From Acidobacteriota bacterium (GTDB lineage Bacteria; Acidobacteriota; Terriglobia; Terriglobales; Acidobacteriaceae): 13,563 bases of DNA. The translations under genes and the position numbers were made by a program. The stretch is taken from contig JAJXXG010000698.1 in NCBI GenBank assembly GCA_021781255.1, positions 1 through 13,563 of the forward strand, in the 5' to 3' direction. A model generated the notes under the pieces. The model was given only the letters and a program-made list of their open reading frames with translations. It did no database searches and was not told where the DNA came from. Positions within the stretch are counted from its first letter, which is position 1. The number at the start of each line of letters is the position of its first letter. Shown in pieces: positions 6,984 to 12,350 of the stretch.

Positions 6984-7712
6984 ATGGAAGAAAAGGGCAG
7001 CGCGAAGATCATCTCCGTCCGCATTGACGGCGAGCTCGTCAGCGCGCATGAAGGGGATACCGTTCTCGCCGCGGCGCGCGCCAACGGCAAGTACATTCCC
7101 ACGTTGTGCTACCTGAAAGGGCTGAGCGCGGTGGGCGCCTGCCGGTTGTGCGTGGTGGAGCTGGCCGGAACCGACCGCCTGCTTCCGGCCTGCACCACGC
7201 CGGTGCAGGAAGGCATGTCGATCAAGACCGCCTCGACGCGGCTTCTGCTTTACCGCCGCATGGCAGTCGAACTTCTACTCGCCGAGCGCAACCACATCTG
7301 TTCGTCGTGCGTTTCGAACGGACAGTGCGAGCTGCAATCGATGGCGCAGCTGCTTGGCGTTACCCACGTGCGCTACGACTACAACAACCCGCGGCTTGCG
7401 GTGGATATGTCGCATCCGCGTTTTGTTCTCGATCACAATCGCTGTATTCTCTGCACGCGCTGCGTGCGCGTGTGCGCCGAACTGGAGGGCGCCAACGTCT
7501 GGGAGGTCTCCTCGCGCGGCATCTATAGCCGCATTGTCAGCGATCTGAAGGACGAATGGGGGCAGGCCGAGAGCTGCTCGGCATGCGGCAAGTGCGTGCT
7601 GGCGTGCCCAACGGGCGCGCTGGCCGAAAAGGGCTTTGCGGTGCACGAAATGGTGAAGGACAGCGGCCGGATCAGCCGTCTGGCGGTCCGGCGGGCGGGA
7701 CGGTCGAGGTAG
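6984..7712 (+). CDS. hoxU: HoxU/NuoG-N-like iron-sulfur subunit
   Basis: This 242-residue protein is the length of HoxU from bidirectional [NiFe] hydrogenases. It has an N-terminal plant-type [2Fe-2S] domain (C42, C53, C56, C70). A His/Cys [4Fe-4S] site follows, with the short HoxU spacing H104-x-C106-x2-C109-x5-C115 ahead of ELQ. Two ferredoxin-type [4Fe-4S] sites come last (C154, C157, C160, C164; C198, C201, C204, C208, the second followed by PTGAL). It ends soon after, without the molybdopterin domain of NuoG or a hydrogenase domain, so it should be an electron-wiring subunit. GAGGAGGG (6967-6974) lies 9 nt before the ATG, and the gene follows the fusion by 27 nt, so it is co-transcribed. 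No catalytic partner (HoxYH, FdhA, HydA) follows it. It may complete a transhydrogenase with the fusion, or pair with a partner encoded elsewhere. Confidence 0.92.
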   Translation: MEEKGSAKIISVRIDGELVSAHEGDTVLAAARANGKYIPTLCYLKGLSAVGACRLCVVELAGTDRLLPACTTPVQEGMSIKTASTRLLLYRRMAVELLLAERNHICSSCVSNGQCELQSMAQLLGVTHVRYDYNNPRLAVDMSHPRFVLDHNRCILCTRCVRVCAELEGANVWEVSSRGIYSRIVSDLKDEWGQAESCSACGKCVLACPTGALAEKGFAVHEMVKDSGRISRLAVRRAGRSR

Positions 7713-7801
7713 GCAGTATCGACATCCAGCAACGGCCGGCGTTGGGAGCGAAAGGTGCGTCGGCGCAGGGTCGAGGAGAGACGGTTCTTCGCTTCCAACC
7801 T

Positions 7802-7831
7802 TTGAGCCCGGGGATAGCGCGCTGCTAACAT
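7802..7831 (+). promoter_or_regulatory. Candidate sigma-70-type promoter for the RraA-family gene
   Basis: TTGAGC (7802-7807) and TAACAT (7826-7831) are separated by 18 bp, each matching 4 of 6 consensus positions. A start of transcription near 7838 would give a leader of about 14 nt that includes the GGAGAG ribosome binding site (7840-7845). It lies in the 139-nt gap after the redox operon, which also holds a small inverted repeat CAACG/CGTTG (7730-7744). Matches are moderate and could be chance. Confidence 0.35.
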
Positions 7832-7839
7832 CTTGGATT

Positions 7840-7845
7840 GGAGAG
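7840..7845 (+). promoter_or_regulatory. Ribosome binding site supporting a GTG start for the RraA-family gene
   Basis: GGAGAG lies 6 nt before GTG 7852. The next in-frame ATG (7924, residue 25) would cut into the conserved N-terminal VIGDVMDKMG segment, so the GTG start is preferred. Confidence 0.65.
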
Positions 7846-7851
7846 CAATCT

Positions 7852-8538
7852 GTGTCTCAATCCGATCAAGAGATCTTTCAATCTGCCCGCCGTGAGCTTT
7901 TTTCCGCCGTCATTGGCGATGTGATGGACAAGATGGGACTGTTGCGGCAGTTTCTTCCGCCCGCGATTGTGCCGCTGGACCGGTCGATGGTCGTATGCGG
8001 CCGCGCCCTGACCGTGCTTGAAGCGGATGTTTTCGATGAATCCGTGGCCGGCTCGCACAATCCGCTCTCCGCTCGTCCTTTTGGCCTGATGATGGATGCG
8101 CTGGACGATCTGAAGACCGACGAGGTCTACATCTGCACCGGCGCCTCGCCGCGCTACGCGCTGTGGGGCGAACTGATGAGCGTGCGCGCCAGAAGCTGCG
8201 GCGCAGCCGGCGCGGTTGTGGACGGCTACTCGCGCGACACGCGCGGAGTGCTTGCGCTGGGTTTTGCCACCTTCTCGCACGGCAGCTACGCGCAGGACCA
8301 GGGCCCGCGCGGCAAGGTCATCGATTTTCGCGTGCCCATTCAGATCGGGCAGGCGCGGATTATGCCCGGCGATATGCTTTTCGGAGATCTCGACGGCGTC
8401 TGCGTGATTCCGCGCGCGGCAGAGGAAGAGGTTCTGGCCCGCGCCTTCGAGAAAGCGCGCCAGGAGAAGACGGTGCGCAGGGCACTCGAAGAGGGTATGC
8501 CGTCGAAGGCGGCGTTTGAGAAGTACGGAATTTTGTAA
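7852..8538 (+). CDS. RraA-family protein (HMG/CHA aldolase or oxaloacetate decarboxylase-like)
   Basis: This 228-residue protein has the RraA/4-hydroxy-4-methyl-2-oxoglutarate aldolase fold signature: an early VIGDVMD segment (20-26), GE at 106-107, then GAVVDGYSRDT (120-130). The Arg-Asp pair R128/D129 is typically associated with substrate and metal binding in the aldolase branch, so it is more likely an enzyme of 2-oxoacid aldol cleavage or decarboxylation than an RNase E inhibitor. GDLDGVCVIP (178-187) is the usual C-terminal motif. Older databases call such genes dimethylmenaquinone methyltransferase, for which there is no support. It reads from GTG with a good ribosome binding site. It lies 139 nt after the redox operon with its own promoter candidate, so a functional link to that operon is not shown. 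The actual substrate cannot be told from sequence. Confidence 0.88.
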   Translation: MSQSDQEIFQSARRELFSAVIGDVMDKMGLLRQFLPPAIVPLDRSMVVCGRALTVLEADVFDESVAGSHNPLSARPFGLMMDALDDLKTDEVYICTGASPRYALWGELMSVRARSCGAAGAVVDGYSRDTRGVLALGFATFSHGSYAQDQGPRGKVIDFRVPIQIGQARIMPGDMLFGDLDGVCVIPRAAEEEVLARAFEKARQEKTVRRALEEGMPSKAAFEKYGIL

Positions 8539-8599
8539 AAGGGCGGGAGCGGGAGGTCCAGAAGGACGGGCAGGGAAGCGGGTGGGCGCCGAGCGGCTG

Positions 8600-8622
8600 A
8601 GGCTGGGACATGGCCGCAGCCT
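8600..8622 (-). terminator. Possible hairpin terminator after the diguanylate cyclase gene
   Basis: AGGCTG (8600-8605) and CAGCCT (8617-8622) form a 6-bp stem with an 11-nt loop, starting 3 nt past the cyclase stop codon on the minus strand. No T-run follows on that strand, so it is at best an atypical terminator. The 87-nt gap between the converging rraA-like and cyclase genes holds nothing else I recognise. Confidence 0.25.
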
Positions 8623-8625
8623 GCT

Positions 8626-9840
8626 TCAGACGGGCTCGAATGGCGACGCCGAGGACTGAAACTCGCCGATAAACGCGTCCGGGGAAAAGGTGCAGATCCG
8701 GTCCCGTCCGGTGCGCTTGGCACGGTAGAGCGCGGCATCGGCCTGGCGAAAGAGCTCCTGGGCATCGGCGTTTTTGCATACGCTGGTATTGGTGATGCCC
8801 CAGCTTGCTGTCGCCTGCACATCGGCTCCGGGAAGCGCGTGTTTTTTCCCGCGTATGGCCTCAAAGAGGACTTCGACCACTGCCTGCGCTTCAGGAAGTG
8901 TGGTGTGCGGCAGCAGGATCAGAAACTCCTCGCCGCCGATCCGGGCAAGAACATCGGTCTCGCGCAGGCGGCTGCGAATGGTTTCCGCGACCGCGATCAG
9001 TACCGCATCGCCGGCGGCATGACCGTAGGCGTCGTTCAGATCCTTGAAACGGTCAAGATCGAGCAGGACCAAGGAGAAGTCGCCGCGGTAGCGCTTATAG
9101 TGGGCGAGCTCCCGTTGCAGCACCGGGGCCAGTCCTCTGCGGTTGTAGACGCCGGTGAGCGGATCGATGGCGATCTGCCGCTGCAGCTCGGCTTCAAGCC
9201 GGGCGTTCATCATCCAGACCACGGCCAGCGGCAACAAGGCAACGTTGACGATGTAGGCCACGGCGCTTGAGTAGACCAGCGCTGGGAAGGTTGAGTCGGG
9301 ACGGGCGTGGAGTCCGAAGGCAACCCAGGCCCGCGCAAACTCCAGCAGGGCAAAGGCAACAAGAAAGCCGCCCATCACAATGCGCGGGGCGCGGGTTGCG
9401 CGCTCTTTGCCTGAAAGCAGAATGACGGGTGTAATGGCGCATTCGACCGCGATCATCAAGTCGCCGAGCGAGTTGCTCCACACCGGGTCGGATCTGCCGC
9501 TCCAGAGCGCGAAGACCGGAAGCGACAGCAGCAGGAACCCGGCCGATATCCATATGGTCAGCCTGCAGCGCCGCTCGAAACAGACAAAGGCTACGTTGAG
9601 AAGGGCATAGGAGAGGGGAATTGTCATGGGATCAATTCCCTGGCTGACGAGACTGGGCAGGTGGACGGGGGAGAGCTCGATGACGGCCCCTGCGCAATTG
9701 GCGAGACAACTGTAGAGCAGCCAGCGCCTTGTCAGATCACTCCAGCGATCAAAAGCCAGGATGGCGAAAACCAGCGTGATGCAAAGTAACTGAATATCCT
9801 GGATGAGAAGCAGGGTGTTAATCGAGATCGGGGTCCCCAT
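8626..9840 (-). CDS. Membrane-bound diguanylate cyclase (GGDEF domain)
   Basis: This 404-residue protein has about seven hydrophobic segments in residues 8-212, a membrane sensor region I cannot place in a named family, and a C-terminal GGDEF domain (about 225-385). The active-site loop reads GGEEF (302-306), a functional variant, with the metal-binding motif DLDRFKDLND (261-270) and PLTGVYNRRG (227-236) in place. It should make c-di-GMP from two GTP on the cytoplasmic face. An RETD I-site (293-296) sits five residues before GGEEF, so product inhibition is expected. No EAL or HD-GYP domain is fused to it. The gene is transcribed divergently from accA. The ATG has no clear ribosome binding site, and a promoter with an extended -10 element lies close upstream, so the leader may be very short. 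The signal it senses is unknown. Confidence 0.93.
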   Translation of the reverse strand: MGTPISINTLLLIQDIQLLCITLVFAILAFDRWSDLTRRWLLYSCLANCAGAVIELSPVHLPSLVSQGIDPMTIPLSYALLNVAFVCFERRCRLTIWISAGFLLLSLPVFALWSGRSDPVWSNSLGDLMIAVECAITPVILLSGKERATRAPRIVMGGFLVAFALLEFARAWVAFGLHARPDSTFPALVYSSAVAYIVNVALLPLAVVWMMNARLEAELQRQIAIDPLTGVYNRRGLAPVLQRELAHYKRYRGDFSLVLLDLDRFKDLNDAYGHAAGDAVLIAVAETIRSRLRETDVLARIGGEEFLILLPHTTLPEAQAVVEVLFEAIRGKKHALPGADVQATASWGITNTSVCKNADAQELFRQADAALYRAKRTGRDRICTFSPDAFIGEFQSSASPFEPV

Positions 9841-9865
9841 AACGGTTGTGCGGTCTGGTTACGAA

Positions 9866-9874
9866 TTTATATCA
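9866..9874 (-). promoter_or_regulatory. Candidate extended -10 promoter for the diguanylate cyclase gene
   Basis: Read on the minus strand, TGATATAAA contains a TATAAA -10 element preceded by TGN, the extended -10 form that needs little -35 sequence. Only a weak -35 match (GCGACC, 9889-9894) is present at a 17-bp spacing. Transcription would start near 9859, giving a leader of about 20 nt before the start codon. Confidence 0.4.
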
Positions 9875-9910
9875 GAATCTCCTTTTACGGTCGCCGGATA
9901 CGACGGAATT

Positions 9911-9940
9911 ATCGGGAGCCTCGCCGCGAAGCTTCCCGAT
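9911..9940. repeat. Inverted repeat between the divergent cyclase and accA genes
   Basis: ATCGGGA (9911-9917) pairs with TCCCGAT (9934-9940), extended by one G-T pair, around a 14-nt loop. It lies upstream of the cyclase promoter candidate and of the accA promoter, so it could be an operator acting on either gene. The 224-nt divergent gap (9841-10064) holds this repeat, the two promoter candidates and a short tandem repeat. Confidence 0.25.
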
Positions 9941-9988
9941 AAAGGAGCTGAATCAAAAGGGTACCGGGGCGCCGGAGAGGAATATTGG

Positions 9989-10016
9989 CACCTGACACCT
10001 GAAACCTGAGCCTGTA
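9989..10016 (+). repeat. 7-bp tandem repeat overlapping the accA promoter
   Basis: Successive heptamers CACCTGA (9989-9995), CACCTGA (9996-10002) and AACCTGA (10003-10009) are followed by a degenerate GCCTGTA (10010-10016). The array fills the spacer between the predicted -35 and -10 elements and supplies part of the -35 (CTGACA). It could be a regulator-binding array or part of a dispersed genomic repeat. Confidence 0.6.
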
Positions 10017-10020
10017 GAAT
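9992..10020 (+). promoter_or_regulatory. Sigma-70-type promoter for accA
   Basis: CTGACA (9992-9997, 5 of 6 to TTGACA) and TAGAAT (10015-10020, 5 of 6 to TATAAT) stand at the ideal 17-bp spacing. Transcription would begin near 10027, about 38 nt before the accA ATG. This is the best promoter match noted in the window. Confidence 0.6.
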
Positions 10021-10064
10021 CACTGAAGGGCTGGCGGGGTAGTCCCGGGGGTCCATACTTATCG

Positions 10065-10910
10065 ATGAGCGAACAGGATACAGGTGTTAAGCTCCAGGCA
10101 CAGGCTGCCTCGCCGGCCTGGGAGAGAATCGAGCGGGCCAGGCATCCACAGCGCCCGTATCCCATGGAATTGATCGAGCGAATCTTTACGGATTTCAGCG
10201 AGATTCACGGGGACCGCGCCTTTGGCGACGATGAGGCGGTGGCCTGCGGCATGGCACGGCTGGGCGCCGAAGAAGTGATGCTCATCGGCAATCGCAAGGG
10301 CGGCACCACCAAGGAGCGCGTGCGGCGCAACTTCGGTATGCCGCACCCCGAGGGCTATCGCAAGGCGCTGCGATGCATGAAGATCGCCGAGAAATTCGGC
10401 CGCCCGGTCATCAGCTTTATCGATCTGCCGGGAGCCTATCCCGGGATGGGCGCCGAGGAGCGGGGCCAGGCCGAGGCCATTGCGCGCAACCTGCGCGAGA
10501 TGGCGCGGCTGCGCGTGCCGACGATCTCGGTGATCAGCGGCGAAGGCGGGTCGGGTGGCGCGCTGGCGCTGGCCGTCGCAGACCGCGTGTTGATCCTGGA
10601 GAACGCGCTCTACTTTGTGATCTCACCGGAGGGCTGCGCCTCGATCATGTGGAACGACGCAGGCAAAAAGGCTCTGGCTGCCGAGGCGCTGCGTATCTCC
10701 GCGCCGGAGGTGGCTGAGCTCGGTTGCGTGGACGAGATTGTTCCGGAGCCGCCGGACGGCATCCATGTGGAGCGGGAGCTGGGATCGGGATTTCTTGGCT
10801 CGGTGCTGCACAATCACCTGAGAGAACTGAAGCAGATGCCGGTGGATGCTCTGGTTGCCGCGCGACAGCAGAAGTTCCGCAACATAGCGCGGTTTTACAC
10901 AGAAGGCTGA
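10065..10910 (+). CDS. accA: Acetyl-CoA carboxylase carboxyltransferase subunit alpha
   Basis: AccA pairs with AccD to transfer the carboxyl group from carboxybiotin to acetyl-CoA, making malonyl-CoA for fatty-acid synthesis in the cytoplasm. Characteristic AccA segments are visible: ARHPQRPY (25-32), RRNFGMPHPEGYRKAL (87-102), DLPGAYPGMGAEERGQ (120-135), GEGGSGGA (159-166, glycines of the oxyanion-hole region) and SPEGCASI (187-194). At 281 residues it is about 40 shorter than the E. coli protein (319). The loss is at the N-terminus: only about 18 residues precede the conserved WERIERARHPQ, so the usual helical lead-in is largely absent. No in-frame upstream start extends it within the promoter-bearing leader. 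A good promoter lies just upstream, but there is no clear ribosome binding site before the ATG. accD is not adjacent, as is common. The downstream gene is 120 nt away. Confidence 0.96.
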   Translation: MSEQDTGVKLQAQAASPAWERIERARHPQRPYPMELIERIFTDFSEIHGDRAFGDDEAVACGMARLGAEEVMLIGNRKGGTTKERVRRNFGMPHPEGYRKALRCMKIAEKFGRPVISFIDLPGAYPGMGAEERGQAEAIARNLREMARLRVPTISVISGEGGSGGALALAVADRVLILENALYFVISPEGCASIMWNDAGKKALAAEALRISAPEVAELGCVDEIVPEPPDGIHVERELGSGFLGSVLHNHLRELKQMPVDALVAARQQKFRNIARFYTEG

Positions 10911-11020
10911 TCTCTTGCGGCTGAAGGCTCCAACGATTTTGATGAGAAAACGCCAAGACAACCTCACCGGAGCACTCCCGGCCAATGATCGTGGTGTATG
11001 CAGCGTTCACGCCGCATTAC

Positions 11021-11025
11021 GGAGG
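11021..11025 (+). promoter_or_regulatory. Ribosome binding site indicating a TTG start
   Basis: GGAGG lies 5 nt before TTG 11031. The in-frame ATG at 10998, 33 nt upstream, has no such site, so TTG 11031 is the preferred start of the CPBP-family gene. Confidence 0.6.
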
Positions 11026-11030
11026 ATTGC

Positions 11031-12047
11031 TTGACGGCTTCCCACCACCCCGGCGGACGATTGCGCGCGTATCTCGAGTTTCTCGCCGCATTTCTATATC
11101 TGTTTTTTGCCCGCTCGCTGGCCGTGAGCGGCGCGCGCGGCCTGGCCGGCGATGCCTGGTCTCCGCTGTTGGAACAGGCCATGCTGGTGTTTCTGCTGGT
11201 GGCAGGCTATGCCGCCATGGGTTACTGGTTCGACCGGCAACCTCACCCGATCAGCGAGCAGGGATTATGCCTGCGGCCGGGTTGGACGCGCGAGGCCGGT
11301 CTGGGGCTGGCCGCGGGTTGGGCGATGACGCTGGCCTGCGTGCTGCCCATGGCCGTACTGGGGGGTATCGCCATCTCAGTTACGCCGCAGGCGGCTGCGT
11401 GGGGCTGGCTGCTGACGGATACGGCGTTTTTTGCGCTGACCGCACTGGCGGAAGAGGTAGCGTTCCGCGGCTACGCGTTCCAGCGCTTTGCCCGCGCCGT
11501 TGGGCCTGTCGGCGCCTCGCTTGCCTTTGCCCTGGTTTATGCCATTCTGCAGGCGCTTCTGCCGGGCGCAAGCCACGCCAGCTTTGCCGTTTCTCTGGTG
11601 ATAGGGCTGCTTCTCTCCGCGTGCTATGTGCGCACGCGCGCCTTGTGGGTGAGCTGGGGCGTGAACTTTGGCTGGAAGGCCAGTCGGGCGCTGCTCATCG
11701 GGCTTGCGGTCAACGGCATGACCAATCACTCACCGATCATCCAGGGCGACCCGATGGGGTCTTATTGGCTGACCGGCGGAGGTTTTGGGCTCGATGGGAG
11801 CTGGTTTGCGCTTTTCGTGATCGTCGCGGCTCTTCCCGCCGTTTTTCGCATGACCCGCGAGCTTGATTATCGCTACAACGCTCCGGTGATTGTGCCGGGG
11901 GGCATTCCAGTGGATCTCGACGCCATCGCCCGCAGGCAGCATGAGGTTGCAATGGGTCCGGCTGCACCCGCCGCACCCACTCTGGTGCAGATTGAGGGAG
12001 CAGGCAAGGAACTGGGCTCAGGGGCGGGTGACATCGAGAGCCGCTGA
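11031..12047 (+). CDS. CPBP-family (CAAX protease-like) membrane protein with altered active-site residues
   Basis: From TTG 11031 this is a 338-residue protein with several hydrophobic segments (about 15-35, 47-67, 88-113, 125-140, 160-180, 185-200, 255-275) and a hydrophilic tail from about 280. The CPBP/Rce1 motif 1 EEVAFRG is present, with E141, E142 and R146. The later motifs look damaged: motif 2, normally F-x3-H, reads FALVY (166-170), and motif 3, where a His and a downstream Asn are usual, reads GVNFGWK (210-216), with N212 and K216 in those places. Active CPBP proteases rely on the Glu pair and these His residues, so this may be a non-proteolytic member or a divergent one that uses other residues. 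Partners and substrate are unknown. The gene stands alone, 120 nt after accA and convergent with glnA. An ATG start at 10998 would add 11 residues. Confidence 0.85.
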   Translation: MTASHHPGGRLRAYLEFLAAFLYLFFARSLAVSGARGLAGDAWSPLLEQAMLVFLLVAGYAAMGYWFDRQPHPISEQGLCLRPGWTREAGLGLAAGWAMTLACVLPMAVLGGIAISVTPQAAAWGWLLTDTAFFALTALAEEVAFRGYAFQRFARAVGPVGASLAFALVYAILQALLPGASHASFAVSLVIGLLLSACYVRTRALWVSWGVNFGWKASRALLIGLAVNGMTNHSPIIQGDPMGSYWLTGGGFGLDGSWFALFVIVAALPAVFRMTRELDYRYNAPVIVPGGIPVDLDAIARRQHEVAMGPAAPAAPTLVQIEGAGKELGSGAGDIESR

Positions 12048-12350
12048 TCTCTGAGCCGCCCCGGGCGCTGTTCGACGCTTGCGGCGAGCCGGCTGGAAGC
12101 GCAGAGCGAATGAGGGCACCAATCTCCGGTTCCCGGAGAGTCAGCGTGCCCGCTGCCGCGGCTTGCTGCGCTGTCTTCCCCTCCTTTGCATCGTGCCTTT
12201 TTCGGCAATCGAGCTAACGTCCGCATAACAGAACTCGAGCCTGGGGCGGTTCCCATGAAGCGGCGCTTGCTTTCCCAACGGATCGGGTCCGCGGTGCGAA
12301 AGACTGCGGATTGCCAGTTGAAGTGGACAGTGACATGCTTGCTTCGCGGG
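12048..12350. other. Convergent intergenic region between the CPBP gene and glnA
   Basis: This 303-nt stretch separates two genes that end facing each other. It contains a two-part hairpin (12114-12151) and a weak 5-bp inverted repeat TCCGC/GCGGA (12288-12310). A possible open frame from 12186 runs into the end of glnA on the other strand and lacks a convincing start. I see no tRNA, small protein or classic terminator with a T-run. Confidence 0.6.
12114..12151. terminator. Two-part hairpin between convergent genes, possible terminator
   Basis: TCTCCGG (12123-12129) and CCGGAGA (12133-12139) form a perfect 7-bp stem with a 3-nt loop. An outer pair GGGCAC (12114-12119) and GTGCCC (12146-12151) adds 6 bp across an internal loop. 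It begins 66 nt after the CPBP stop. It lacks a T-run on either side, so termination is inferred from position between convergent genes. Confidence 0.35.

Noticed and set aside
9985..10003. Sigma-54 promoter suggested by TTGGCAC
   Set aside because: The required TTGCA/T element is absent after the 5-nt spacer.
9841..10064. c-di-GMP riboswitch beside the cyclase gene
   Set aside because: No GEMM-type conserved core or paired layout is visible, and the predicted leader is only about 20 nt.
10985..11866. 293-codon plus-strand open frame overlapping the CPBP gene in another frame
   Set aside because: The product has no membrane pattern or family motif, while the other frame contains EEVAFRG and membrane segments.
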